Notes: generated from the letters alone by a model not told the origin. DNA of 20,272 nucleotides from DSBX01 sp046484845 (GCA_046484845.1 JAWOIB010000007.1:1-20272), one strand, 5' to 3'; shown: positions 1 through 7,456, counted from the first letter of the stretch. Program-made: numbers and translations.

Positions 1-18
1 CCCCCGCCGGGCGGGAGT

Positions 19-24
19 TGTCAA
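19..24 (-). promoter_or_regulatory. Possible -35 box of a gene off the left edge
   Basis: Read on the minus strand this is a perfect TTGACA. A -10 box 16-17 bp further on would fall at or beyond base 1, so it cannot be seen. It is listed because TTGAC-type -35 boxes mark most first genes in this window, which suggests a minus-strand gene beginning just outside. The call rests on a single hexamer. Confidence 0.2.
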
Positions 25-91
25 TCTGACGCCCCTTTCGCCGGGTTCGCGGCCCGGGGGTGCGGGTCTGCGCGGGCAGGTCCGCAGTTGC

Positions 92-119
92 TTGACCCGC
101 TTCGCTAACCGGCTATCCT
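92..119 (+). promoter_or_regulatory. Candidate promoter of the symporter gene
   Basis: TTGACC (92-97), a 16-bp spacer and TATCCT (114-119) resemble a sigma-70-type promoter. Transcription from here would give a leader of about 170 nt before the TTG start at 300. That is unlike the leaderless layout at most other promoters in the window. The -10 match is only moderate. Confidence 0.4.
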
Positions 120-137
120 GAGGCGTCGGTTATGTCA

Positions 138-291
138 GGCGCGTTTGGCCCGCAGGGCCAGAGCCCGCGCCATCCCGGCCGACCCGGGGTGGCGTTTTGC
201 TTTTCCGGTGACAGCGGTGCAGGCCACAGCTTGATGCCGTGGCGGGCGGCCGAGGGAGGAGTCGTGTAACCGGGTCTGCCGGTTGAAAGGA
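138..291 (+). promoter_or_regulatory. Structured 5' leader of the symporter gene
   Basis: The leader contains a nested stem: GGCGCG (138-143) pairs with CGCGCC (166-171), enclosing TGGCCC (146-151) paired with GGGCCA (155-160) around a GCA loop. A second perfect hairpin, AACCGG-GTCTG-CCGGTT (268-284), ends one base before the ribosome-binding site AAAGGA (286-291). No known riboswitch class was recognised. High GC makes chance stems likely, so function is an inference. A 45-codon frame (132-269) also crosses the leader but shows nothing protein-like. Confidence 0.35.
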
Positions 292-299
292 ACAGTGAG

Positions 300-1946
300 T
301 TGACGGTTGCGATAATCGCCGGGTACCTGGCGGTGCTGGTCGGGCTGGGCCTGCTCGCCCGCCGCCGGGCGCGGCCCGGGGACGAGGATTTCTTCCTCGC
401 CGGGCGCTCGTTCGGGCCGGTGCTGTTGCTGGCCACAATGGCCGCGACCAACTTTTCCTCGTTCACGGTGTTCGGGTTCGCGGGCGAGGGCTACCGGTCG
501 GGCTGGGCCTGGTACCCGATAATGGCATTCGGGACCGGGTTCATGGCGCTGTCGTTCATCTTCCTGGGCATCCCGGTGGCCCGGGCGGGCAGGCGGCTGG
601 GCGCGATGACCCCGCCCGAGCTGATCCGGCTCCGGTTCGGCAACCGCTGGCTGCACGCGGCGTACCTGGCGGTGATGGTGGTGTTCACCCTGCCCTACCT
701 GGCGCTCCAGCCGCTCGGGGCCGGGTACGCGCTGTCCGGGTTGACCGGGTTGCCGCCGGCGCTGGGCGCGGTGCTGGTCACGGTCATCGGGGTGGGATAC
801 CTGCTGCTGGCCGGGTTGCGCGGGGACGCCTGGACCGACGCGCTGCAGGGGCTGGTGATGCTCGCGGCGCTGGTCGCGCTCTGCTGCGGGCTGGCGGGCG
901 CGCTGGGCGGTTTCGCCCGGGCCCAGCGGCTGGTGGCGGAGACGGTGCCCGGGCTGTTCTCCCGGCCCGGGCCGGGCAACATCACGCCCGGCATCTGGTT
1001 TTCGTACCTGTTTCTCTGGTTCGTCTGCGACCCGATGTTTCCCCAGTTGTTCCAGCGGTTCCTGGCCGCGCGGGACGAGCGGGCGCTGGCCCGCTCGGCC
1101 GCGCTCTACCCGGTGGTCTGCGCGGTGCTGTTCTTCCTGCCGGTCGCCATCGGGGTGATGGGCCGGTTGGTGGCGCCCGGGCTGGAGGGCAGCGCCGCCG
1201 ACCAGGTGCTGGCGGTGGTCGCGGCCGAGGCCCTGCCGGGCTGGGCCGCGGCCGCGGTGCTGGCCGCGGGCGTGGCCGCGCTGATGTCCACGATGGATTC
1301 GCAGTTGCTGGTGTTGAGCGCGATGGTGGTGCGCGACCTGCCGCGGGTGTTCGGCCGGGAGCGGCTTCGGTTCCCGGGCCGCCGCGCGAGCGTGGTCCTG
1401 CTTGCGGGAATCGGGCTGGTGCTGGCCGTCCGGCCGGCCGGGACGATGCTGGCGATCGCGACCCAGGCGTTCACCGGGCTGGCGGTGCTGTTCCCGGTGA
1501 CGGTGGCGGCGGCGTACTGGCGCGGGGCGAACCCGTGGGCCGGGCTGGCCTCAATCGTCGCCGGCCAGGCGCTGGTCGCGCTGTACCATTTCAAGCTGTT
1601 GCCCGCGTACGGCTTCCTGCCGGTGGTGCCGGTGGTGCTGGCGAGCGCGGCGGTACTGGTCGCGGGCAGCCTGCTGTTCCCGGCCCGGGGGCTCGAGCCG
1701 TGGGCGCGGACGACCCGGTCCGGGCTGTGGCGGTCACTGGTGTTCGGGCTGGTGTTCCTGGCCGCGCTTGATTTCCCGGCCTGGCCGCAGTCGGGCAGCG
1801 GCTGGTTCGGTCTGCCGACCTGGCTCCCGTACCACATCGGGCTCTGCCTGCTCCTGAGCCTGGTCATCGCCCGGCTCGGCCGGGCGCCTCAGCAGGTACA
1901 GAGCCTGCGGTCGCGGAGCGTGACCGCGCCCTCGCGCACGAGGTAG
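300..1946 (+). CDS. Sodium:solute symporter family transporter
   Basis: This 548-residue, strongly hydrophobic protein has the look of the SSS family (SLC5 / PutP / PanF-like), inner-membrane carriers that import a solute with Na+. Near the N-terminus the family hallmark appears: a first membrane segment, then DEDFFLAGRSFGP, then ATNFSSFTVFGFAGEGYR, where small and hydroxyl residues line the Na+/substrate path. About 12-13 membrane segments follow, including the helix with DAWTDALQGLVML and the later AALMSTMDSQLLVLSAMVVRD stretch typical of TM8 and the following loop. The start is TTG at 300, preceded by AAAGGA, and it places the first membrane helix where the family has it. The substrate cannot be told. 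The last 58 bp overlap the end of the convergent cation-transporter gene. Confidence 0.88.
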   Translation: MTVAIIAGYLAVLVGLGLLARRRARPGDEDFFLAGRSFGPVLLLATMAATNFSSFTVFGFAGEGYRSGWAWYPIMAFGTGFMALSFIFLGIPVARAGRRLGAMTPPELIRLRFGNRWLHAAYLAVMVVFTLPYLALQPLGAGYALSGLTGLPPALGAVLVTVIGVGYLLLAGLRGDAWTDALQGLVMLAALVALCCGLAGALGGFARAQRLVAETVPGLFSRPGPGNITPGIWFSYLFLWFVCDPMFPQLFQRFLAARDERALARSAALYPVVCAVLFFLPVAIGVMGRLVAPGLEGSAADQVLAVVAAEALPGWAAAAVLAAGVAALMSTMDSQLLVLSAMVVRDLPRVFGRERLRFPGRRASVVLLAGIGLVLAVRPAGTMLAIATQAFTGLAVLFPVTVAAAYWRGANPWAGLASIVAGQALVALYHFKLLPAYGFLPVVPVVLASAAVLVAGSLLFPARGLEPWARTTRSGLWRSLVFGLVFLAALDFPAWPQSGSGWFGLPTWLPYHIGLCLLLSLVIARLGRAPQQVQSLRSRSVTAPSRTR

Positions 1947-2521
1947 CCGGCTATCAGCAGGCCGACGGCTGAGTCGGCGAGCCAGAACCCCCAGAGGTAG
2001 TTGGCGCCGAGACCGATAAAAAGCGCGACCGACAGTAACAGGCAGGCCAGGGTCTGCTTGGCATCCGCGGCCAGGCTGCGCGAGCCGATGCGCCGGGCGA
2101 CCCGGCGCTTGAGCAGGAACAGGGTCGGCATCGTGATGACCGAGACCAGTGCAATGATTATCCCGGGCAGGCTCGGGTCCGGGGTTTCGCGCATGATTAG
2201 CTTCTCGACCGATTCATAGAGTACGTAGGCGGCGAACAGGAAGAAGGTGACGCCGACCGCGGTGGTGGCGCGGCGCTCGGCGCGCAGCTCGGCCTCGGGC
2301 GTGGCCCAGCGTTTGCCGAACCGCCAGAGCATGATACCGCCCGAGAGCGATTCCATGAAGCTGTCGAGCCCGAAGCCGATGAGCGCGGCCGAGCCGGCAA
2401 GCCCGCCGAAGATGAGCGAGACCACGCCCTCGACGACGTTGTAGCCGACGGTGACCGCCGAGAGCACGAGGGCGGCGCGCCGGCGCGGACGGGGCGCCGG
2501 GCAGTCGCAGGCCTCGCTCAA
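1889..2521 (-). CDS. Short CDF-type cation efflux transporter (TMEM163-like)
   Basis: The protein has 210 residues and about six membrane helices. It looks like the compact branch of the cation diffusion facilitator superfamily that lacks the usual cytoplasmic C-terminal domain. Visible signatures are GFGLDSFMESLSG in the second helix, with Asp and Glu where CDF proteins bind metal, and SLAADAKQTLACLLLS with DSAVGLLIA in the last helices. It probably exports a divalent metal such as Zn2+ across the inner membrane; the metal is an inference. The start is a TTG lying one base after the stop of the upstream envelope-protein gene (TGAGTTG), so translation is probably coupled. Its 3' end overlaps the convergent symporter gene by 58 bp. 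Confidence 0.8.
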   Translation of the reverse strand: MSEACDCPAPRPRRRAALVLSAVTVGYNVVEGVVSLIFGGLAGSAALIGFGLDSFMESLSGGIMLWRFGKRWATPEAELRAERRATTAVGVTFFLFAAYVLYESVEKLIMRETPDPSLPGIIIALVSVITMPTLFLLKRRVARRIGSRSLAADAKQTLACLLLSVALFIGLGANYLWGFWLADSAVGLLIAGYLVREGAVTLRDRRLCTC

Positions 2522-2522
2522 C

Positions 2523-3230
2523 TCAGCGGCGGCGGAGGGCCGGGCTGAGGCTGACCCCGGCGGTGACGTTGGAGAGCGCGGCTTTGAACGGGGACCAGTC
2601 GAACCCGATGCTTACCCCGGCCTGCGGCATCACCCGCAGGCGACCGCGCTGCAGCGCGAGGTTCCGGCCGAGGCTGAGCTGGAGCGCGTTGGGCGGGAGC
2701 ATACCGGACAGGAGCCAGTCGAGGGTGATTGTCTCCGGGATGCCGTCCGGCCAGCCGGTGCCGACGCGGGCGGTCAGGCTCCATTGCTCGTCGGGCCGGT
2801 TCATCGGGAACCCGCCGGCCCAGCCAAGCGCCAGCGAGGGGTAGCCGATTTCCGCGAAGAACAGGTTGTTGCTTCGAAACGGCCGGTACTTGAACCCGAG
2901 CGCGGCCTCGAGCCAGCCGGCCCAGGCGTCGCCGCGGCTGATGGACGGACCCCAGGCGCCGGCGAGCGTCAGGTCCGCCCCGAACTCGCGCCGGAACCCG
3001 TACCCGACCCGGGCCGCGCCGTAAGGCCCGACGTTGACCCCGCGGCGCTCGGTGCGGAACCCGAGGTCGACGGTGGAGTCCTTGACGAAGACATGGCCGC
3101 GGTACTCGGACAGCCCGGCGCCGAACTCGAGCGCGAGGCCGGGGTCGTTGGCGCTGGTGCGGGCGAGTGGGGCGATGCAGGCGGCGCCGAGCAGGAGTGC
3201 GGCGGCAAGGGCGATGGCGGTGAGCTTCAT
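2523..3230 (-). CDS. Secreted or outer-membrane protein, unknown function
   Basis: This 235-residue protein begins with a clear signal peptide (MKLTAIALAAALLLGAAC, cleavage likely near residue 25). The start ATG at 3230 was chosen over an earlier in-frame codon at 3260 because GGAGGAAA lies directly upstream and the signal peptide begins there. The mature part is rich in Gly, aromatics and alternating polar/apolar stretches (VGYGFRREFGADLTLAGAWG, LSLGRNLALQRGRLRVMPQAG). This suggests beta strands of a small outer-membrane barrel, though it does not end in the usual aromatic residue. A cysteine in the signal region is not in a good lipobox. It lies between a secreted protein gene (26 bp upstream) and a metal exporter gene (translationally coupled), so a shared envelope role is possible. 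Confidence 0.65.
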   Translation of the reverse strand: MKLTAIALAAALLLGAACIAPLARTSANDPGLALEFGAGLSEYRGHVFVKDSTVDLGFRTERRGVNVGPYGAARVGYGFRREFGADLTLAGAWGPSISRGDAWAGWLEAALGFKYRPFRSNNLFFAEIGYPSLALGWAGGFPMNRPDEQWSLTARVGTGWPDGIPETITLDWLLSGMLPPNALQLSLGRNLALQRGRLRVMPQAGVSIGFDWSPFKAALSNVTAGVSLSPALRRR

Positions 3231-3256
3231 TGTTTCCTCCCTGGATGCGGACAGGT

Positions 3257-3961
3257 TCACGGCGCGATGATGAAATAGACCCGGAACGGGCGCATGGCCG
3301 CGGCCGAGGCGAGCCGGCGTCCGGCGGGGTCAAAGACCGCGGTGCCCGGGGCGAGTCCGGCGATGACCGCCGGGGTGGCGAACACCCGGCGCGGCCGGGG
3401 CGCGGCGGCCGGCCCGGGGGCGGGCGATTCCCGGACGGCGGCGCCGGTGGTGTCCTCGAGGGTGATGTCGTCCACCCGGACGGTGGCGCCGGGCAGGCTG
3501 GCGAACCCGACCGAGACGAGCGCGGCGCCGTCGGGGGCGGTGACCCAGCGGGCGTGCTCGCGGTAGCCGCCGGAGTAAACCGCGGGGAGCAGGACGGGCA
3601 GGCCGACCGGTTCGAGGCCGATGGTCAGGAACTGGATGGCGAAGGAGCCGCCGACCAGCCCGGGTACCCAGGCCCAACCGCTGAACCCGTAATGGACCCC
3701 GGACCGGACCACCGCCGCGGTCGCGACGAACGCGCTGGTGTCCGGGGCGATGAGCCGGACGCACCAGTCGCCGGTCCGGGCGGCAGAGTCGCGCGTGGCG
3801 GAGCCGGGGATGAGCGGTTCGGAGGTGAGCCAGCCGACCGGGATGTCGAACAGCCAGAGTTCGAACGAGGAGTTGGTGAGGATGTTGACCGCCGGGGCCG
3901 GCCCGGCCAGCGCCAGGACCAGCGCGAGCAGGGCGGTCAGGCGGCCGGCAGGCCGGATCAT
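3257..3961 (-). CDS. Secreted protein with carbohydrate-binding-like fold and short C-terminal sorting-like motif
   Basis: The 234-residue product has a signal peptide (residues 1-24, ending APA). It then opens with NILTNSSFELW, the typical beginning of beta-sandwich carbohydrate-binding-like modules. Phrases such as GDWCVRLIA, YGFSGWAWVPG and ATVRVDDITLED fit that fold. After a Pro/Ala linker the protein ends with AVFDPAGRRLAS and RPFRVYFIIAP. This resembles the final strands of type IX-like or FlgD-like C-terminal modules, although the module looks shortened. It is probably exported and possibly anchored at the surface; the ligand is unknown. Its own promoter overlaps the stop codon of the preceding gene, and it heads an operon with the envelope protein and cation transporter. 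Confidence 0.6.
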   Translation of the reverse strand: MIRPAGRLTALLALVLALAGPAPAVNILTNSSFELWLFDIPVGWLTSEPLIPGSATRDSAARTGDWCVRLIAPDTSAFVATAAVVRSGVHYGFSGWAWVPGLVGGSFAIQFLTIGLEPVGLPVLLPAVYSGGYREHARWVTAPDGAALVSVGFASLPGATVRVDDITLEDTTGAAVRESPAPGPAAAPRPRRVFATPAVIAGLAPGTAVFDPAGRRLASAAAMRPFRVYFIIAP

Positions 3962-3970
3962 AGCGGTTCG

Positions 3971-3999
3971 AGTCTAGCCCGGGTCGGGCGGTCCGTCAA
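3971..3999 (-). promoter_or_regulatory. Promoter of the 3961 operon (near-leaderless)
   Basis: On the minus strand TTGACG (3999-3994), a 17-bp spacer and TAGACT (3976-3971) form a near-consensus promoter. Only nine bases separate the -10 box from the ATG at 3961, leaving no room for a Shine-Dalgarno site. The -35 box overlaps the TGA stop of the preceding gene. Confidence 0.75.
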
Positions 4000-4586
4000 T
4001 GGGGCGTCGCGTCCCGGCGGCGCGCCCGGCGGGAGCGCCGGCCCCGGCGGATGAGCAGGAACGCGAACAGGCCGATGAGCAGGACCGCCAGGCCACCCGC
4101 GACCGCGGGCAGGAGCAGGCTGAGAACCGACATCCCGACCGCGCCGCCGTTCTCCGCGGAGACGGCCAGCGGCTGGCTGAAACCGGCGGTGACGTACTCG
4201 GAGGTGCGGCGCAGGCTGGAGGTGGCGAACTGGATCGTGCCCGCGACCCCGCCGCCGGCGATGACCGCCAGCGGCCAGCGCAGGACCGGGTTCATCCCGA
4301 CCACCACCGAGGCGGTGACGACGATGCCGGCGACGATTGCGGCCGGGCCGGCGATGGTGTCGAGCAGGTGGTCGAGCCAGGGGATGTAGTAGGCCGCGAT
4401 TTCGAGCAGGGTCGCGACCGCGAACACGACCAGCGCGGGCCAGGTGCCGAGCCAGGCGAAATCACCCGCGAGCTCGAGATGGCCGGTCAGCGCGGCGATG
4501 CTCATCACCAGCAGGGGCACGAACACCCGGAAGCCGCAGGCCGCGGCCAGGCCGATGCCGAGCAGGGCGTAGAGCAGGTATTCCAC
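3996..4586 (-). CDS. DUF4126 family membrane protein
   Basis: This 196-residue inner-membrane protein has four to six hydrophobic helices and the DUF4126 signature ACGFRVFVPLLVMS near the N-terminus. WLDHLLDTIAGPAAIVAG and GGGVAGTIQFATSSLRRTSE follow. The last helix is trailed by a highly basic tail rich in Arg (residues about 175-194), consistent with a cytoplasmic end. The family has no established function. The start is GTG at 4586, six bases after a TAGACT -10 box, so the mRNA is predicted to be leaderless. No alternative start downstream keeps the first helix. The gene appears monocistronic, because the next gene has its own promoter. Confidence 0.8.
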   Translation of the reverse strand: MEYLLYALLGIGLAAACGFRVFVPLLVMSIAALTGHLELAGDFAWLGTWPALVVFAVATLLEIAAYYIPWLDHLLDTIAGPAAIVAGIVVTASVVVGMNPVLRWPLAVIAGGGVAGTIQFATSSLRRTSEYVTAGFSQPLAVSAENGGAVGMSVLSLLLPAVAGGLAVLLIGLFAFLLIRRGRRSRRARRRDATPH

Positions 4587-4592
4587 GGTGAT

Positions 4593-4621
4593 AGTCTAGC
4601 CGGGCAGTGGCCGGTGCTCAA
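4593..4621 (-). promoter_or_regulatory. Leaderless promoter of the DUF4126 gene
   Basis: Minus strand: TTGAGC (4621-4616), 17-bp spacer, TAGACT (4598-4593), then six bases and the GTG start. The -10 hexamer is the same as at the next gene's promoter (3971). Confidence 0.75.
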
Positions 4622-4663
4622 GCCGGAAGGGGAGGGGGTGTTTCGGGTTCCTGCGTACGGAAT

Positions 4664-4685
4664 GGGCCGCCCGTCCGGGCGGCCC
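4664..4685 (-). terminator. Strong hairpin after the TM2 gene
   Basis: GGGCCGCCC and GGGCGGCCC form a perfect 9-bp stem with a four-base loop (GTCC). The hairpin lies 24 bp beyond the stop codon of the TM2-domain gene and before the next minus-strand promoter. There is no real T-run after it, so it is an atypical intrinsic terminator candidate, judged by position and stem strength. Confidence 0.5.
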
Positions 4686-4709
4686 GACTGTCGGACAAGG
4701 CGGGGACGG

Positions 4710-4946
4710 TTACTGGGTTATCGGCCGGCCCTGCTTGTCGGTGAACTTCTTCATGATGATCTTGATGAGGTCGATGAGCGTGCCGATGCCGAAACAGCCC
4801 AGGGTCAGCAGCCAGACAATGCCGGTGCCGGTCTTGCCGACATAGAAGCGGTGGACGCCCAGGTAACCGAGGAAGATGCAGAGGAGCAGGGTGGTTACCC
4901 AGCTCTTGTCGGACACGCCGGCCGCGGTCTTGATGTCTTCGGTCAT
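4710..4946 (-). CDS. TM2 domain-containing membrane protein
   Basis: This small 78-residue protein carries a complete TM2 domain: KSWVTTLLLCIFLGYLGVHR (first membrane helix and turn), FYVGKTGTGIVWLLTLGCFG, and IGTLIDLIKIIMKKFTD. Two membrane helices are joined by the short conserved GVHRFYVGK turn. The domain is widespread, and its role in bacteria is not well defined. The ATG at 4946 is chosen over an in-frame codon 45 bases upstream because AAAGGAG sits at the right distance before it. Unlike its neighbours this gene has a leader of about 40 nt and a strong ribosome-binding site. It appears monocistronic. Confidence 0.88.
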   Translation of the reverse strand: MTEDIKTAAGVSDKSWVTTLLLCIFLGYLGVHRFYVGKTGTGIVWLLTLGCFGIGTLIDLIKIIMKKFTDKQGRPITQ

Positions 4947-4990
4947 TCTGACTCCTTTCGTTCCTGCGGAAGTTGGCCCACGGATGGGCA

Positions 4991-5018
4991 AGTATGGCCC
5001 GGCGGTTCAATAAGTCAA
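4991..5018 (-). promoter_or_regulatory. Promoter of the TM2 gene
   Basis: Minus strand: TTGACT (5018-5013), 16-bp spacer, CATACT (4996-4991). The ATG lies about 45 bases further on with a Shine-Dalgarno site between. It is divergent from, and only about 20 bp away from, the methyltransferase promoter. Confidence 0.6.
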
Positions 5019-5035
5019 GCCGGCGGGCGGGCGGC

Positions 5036-5063
5036 TTGAACCCGGGCCGGCCTGCGGTATAGT
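5036..5063 (+). promoter_or_regulatory. Leaderless promoter of the methyltransferase gene
   Basis: TTGAAC (5036-5041), a 16-bp spacer and TATAGT (5058-5063) are followed after seven bases by GTG at 5071. An earlier in-frame GTG at 5062 lies inside the -10 box, so it cannot be the start if this promoter is used. Confidence 0.7.
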
Positions 5064-5070
5064 GGCGCAG

Positions 5071-5850
5071 GTGAACCCGGACGCCATTCCCGGCCGCGAA
5101 GCGCCCGCCCCGGCGGCGCCATTCCGGGAGTTCGCCCGGCATTACGATTCGTTCATGCACCGGTACGTGGACTACCGGTCGTGGGTGGACTACGTCGAGC
5201 GGATTTTCAGCCGGTTCCGGGCCCGGCCCCGGACGGTGCTCGACCTGGCCTGCGGGACCGGTATCCCCTCGCTGCTGCTGGCCCGGCGCGGGTACCGGGT
5301 GACCGGGGTGGACCGGTCGGAGGAGATGCTGGTGGTGCTGAGGCAGAAGGCCGGGGGGTTGCCGGTGACCGCGGTCCGGGCGGATATCACCGATTTCGCG
5401 CTTGAGGAGCCGGCGGACGCGGCGATCAGCCTGTACGATTCCATCAACTACCTGCTGACCGAGGAGGCGCTGTCCGGTTGCTTCCGGTGTACCCGGCAGT
5501 CGCTCCGGCCGGGCGGGCTGTTTGTGTTCGACATGAACACGGTCCATGCGCTGGCCGCCTACTGGGGCAACCGACTGACCCCGCGCGCGGTCGGGGCGGT
5601 CCAGAGCGTCTGGGAGAACCGCTACGACCCGGCGACGCGCGTCTCGACGCTCCGGCTGAGGTTCCGGGAGCCGTCCGCGGACGGCCGGTTCCTTGAGTTC
5701 GAGGAGGAGCACCGAGAGCGGGCCTACACCCGGCAGGAGTTGAAGCGCAACCTGCAGGCGGCCGGGTTCGAGCACATCAAGTTCTTCAGCCACGGCGGGT
5801 TCCTGCCGGTCGGGCCGCTGACGGTCCGGATGATGGTCGTCGCCCGGTAG
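5071..5850 (+). CDS. Class I SAM-dependent methyltransferase
   Basis: The 259-residue protein has the Rossmann methyltransferase core. Motif I is TVLDLACGTGIPSLLLARRG (about residues 53-72). GVDRSEEML follows, where the acidic residue contacts the SAM ribose. A motif like DAAISLYDSINYLL stands at strand 4, and LRPGGLFVFDMN at the post-core region. The N-terminal YDSFMHRYVDYRSWVDY stretch is typical of small-molecule methyltransferases of this general type. The substrate cannot be deduced. The GTG at 5071 is preferred because it follows a good -10 box by seven bases. The gene is monocistronic and runs convergently into the HEAT-repeat gene with a six-base gap. Confidence 0.82.
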   Translation: MNPDAIPGREAPAPAAPFREFARHYDSFMHRYVDYRSWVDYVERIFSRFRARPRTVLDLACGTGIPSLLLARRGYRVTGVDRSEEMLVVLRQKAGGLPVTAVRADITDFALEEPADAAISLYDSINYLLTEEALSGCFRCTRQSLRPGGLFVFDMNTVHALAAYWGNRLTPRAVGAVQSVWENRYDPATRVSTLRLRFREPSADGRFLEFEEEHRERAYTRQELKRNLQAAGFEHIKFFSHGGFLPVGPLTVRMMVVAR

Positions 5851-5856
5851 CCGGGC
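5842..5856. terminator. Small hairpin between convergent genes
   Basis: GCCCGG-TAG-CCGGGC is a perfect 6-bp stem overlapping the methyltransferase stop codon, in the six-base gap between two converging genes. A palindrome TCAGGCCTGA (5857-5866) follows directly. There is no T-run, so a bidirectional termination role is only suggested by position. Confidence 0.25.
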
Positions 5857-7452
5857 TCAGGCCTGACCGGCCCGGACCAGGATTTCCAGCGCCCATTCGG
5901 CCGCCCGGCGCACGTCGCGGCGGGCGCGGCCGAACGGCCAGGGCCGGGCGAGCCGGCGCAGTTCCTCCGGGACCGGCCGGGGGCGCAGGGCGGCCAGGCC
6001 CTCGATGGCGGCGAGCTGGAGGTCCGGTTCCTCGGCCAGCGCAGCCAACAGGTAGGGCAGGGCAACGGGGTTGCCGATGCGGCCGAGCGCGGTGAGCGCG
6101 GCGGCGCGGACCAGGTCGCTTGAATCCGTCAGCCGCGCGACCAACGGCAGGGTCGCCTGCTGGTCGGCCAGCTTGCCCAGCGCCTCGGCGGCCATCGTCC
6201 GGACCAGCAGGTCGCGGTCGCGGAGCGCCGCGACGAGCGCGGCCGCGGCCCGGTGCTCGCGGATTTCGCCCAGCGCCTGGGCGCAGACCACCCGGACCCA
6301 GGCGGTCGGGTCGGCCAGCCCGGTGACGAGGCGCGCGCAGGCGCCCTTGTGCCGGAGCCGGCCGAGGACATCGATCGCCCGCACCCGGGTCTCACTGCGG
6401 CGGCTGTTCAGCCGCTCGAGCAGGGGGGGGATGGCCGGCTCGCCCAGCCGCTCCAGCCCGTCCGCGGCCGCGGCCGCGACCGCGGGGTCGTCGTCGTCGA
6501 GCATCAGCGCCAGCCGCTCGGCGCTGCGCGGGTCGCGGATGCGACCCAGCGCCAGCGCGCAGGCCCCGCGCAGGCGGGTATCCTCCGCGCCCGCGGCCTC
6601 GGCCAGCGCGGGGAGCGCGGCCGGCTCGCCCAGCAGGCCGAGCAGTTCCGCGGCCACCACCCGGGCCTCGGGCGGGCCGTCCCGGCACAGGTCGCAGAGC
6701 GGCAGGACCGCCGCCTGGCCCTGCGCGAGCAGGCCGGACATCGCCTCGATGCGCCGGGCCGGGTCCGGGTCGGCCAGCAGGCGCAGCAGCGGTTCCACCT
6801 GCCGGCCGGCCGCGCGCCGGCCCGCAGCCGCGGCCGCAGCCCGGACATCCGGGTCCGGGTCGCGCGTGCCCACCCGGACCAGTTCCTCCGACGCCCGGGG
6901 TGTGCCGATGCGGCCGAGCGCGGACACCGCGGCGGTGCGGGCGGCCGGGTCGTGGTCGTTCAGTTCGTCGAGCAGGGGCAGGACCGCCCGCTCGTCGCCG
7001 AGCCGGCCCAGCGCGCCGGCCGCGGCCATCCGCACGCCGATGTCCAGGTCGCGCAGGAGCTCCAGCAGCGGCTCGAGCGCGGCCGGGGCGCCGAGTTCGC
7101 CCAGCGCGTCCGCCGCCGCGGCGCGGGCGGCCGGGTTCCGCACCCCGACCTGCCGGGAAAGCGTGCCCAGCGCGGCCGGGTCGCGCAGCCGGCCCAGCAG
7201 GCGGATGACCGCGGGGTCGAGCGGGCCGGGCGCGTCGGCCAGGCAGACGACGACCGGGCCGCGGGCCTCGGGCCCGAACCCGGCGAGCGCCTCGGCGGCC
7301 AGCCGGCGGACCTCCGGGTCCGGGTCGGCCAGCACCAGCGCCAGCGCACCGGCCGCCTCCGGGCCGCCGGCCCGGCGCAGGCCCTTGACGGCCCGGCGGC
7401 GGGCGGCCGGGTCCGGGTCGCCGAGCCGGGCCACGAAACGTCGGAGGGCCAT
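5857..7452 (-). CDS. HEAT-repeat protein (PBS lyase HEAT-like repeats)
   Basis: The 531-residue protein consists almost entirely of about 16 HEAT-like repeats of roughly 31 residues. Each has the pattern DPDP..RR.AA.ALG.LG....L.PLL.LL, for example DPDPEVRRLAAEALAGFG, DLDIGVRMAAAGALGRLGDE and DPTAWVRVVCAQALGEIREH. Such proteins form curved helical scaffolds for protein-protein contacts; no catalytic residues are visible. There is no signal peptide, so it is probably cytoplasmic. It starts four bases after the cutA stop, so the two are co-transcribed and probably coupled. A run of eight C on the coding strand (8 G at 6423-6430) within an IPPLLERL repeat could be prone to slippage. The partner is unknown. 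Confidence 0.85.
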   Translation of the reverse strand: MALRRFVARLGDPDPAARRRAVKGLRRAGGPEAAGALALVLADPDPEVRRLAAEALAGFGPEARGPVVVCLADAPGPLDPAVIRLLGRLRDPAALGTLSRQVGVRNPAARAAAADALGELGAPAALEPLLELLRDLDIGVRMAAAGALGRLGDERAVLPLLDELNDHDPAARTAAVSALGRIGTPRASEELVRVGTRDPDPDVRAAAAAAGRRAAGRQVEPLLRLLADPDPARRIEAMSGLLAQGQAAVLPLCDLCRDGPPEARVVAAELLGLLGEPAALPALAEAAGAEDTRLRGACALALGRIRDPRSAERLALMLDDDDPAVAAAAADGLERLGEPAIPPLLERLNSRRSETRVRAIDVLGRLRHKGACARLVTGLADPTAWVRVVCAQALGEIREHRAAAALVAALRDRDLLVRTMAAEALGKLADQQATLPLVARLTDSSDLVRAAALTALGRIGNPVALPYLLAALAEEPDLQLAAIEGLAALRPRPVPEELRRLARPWPFGRARRDVRRAAEWALEILVRAGQA

Positions 7453-7456
7453 CCCG

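Noticed and set aside
132..269. 45-codon ATG frame in the symporter leader
   Set aside because: It lies 12 nt after a -10-like box, so it could be translated, but its sequence (Gly/Pro/Arg-rich) looks like translated structured RNA and has no recognisable features.
1..299. Known riboswitch in the symporter leader
   Set aside because: Hallmark sequences of TPP, cobalamin, SAM, glycine or c-di-GMP classes were not found, only GC-rich stems.
5062..5070. Earlier GTG start for the methyltransferase
   Set aside because: It falls inside the TATAGT -10 box, and the GTG at 5071 fits the leaderless layout seen at other genes.
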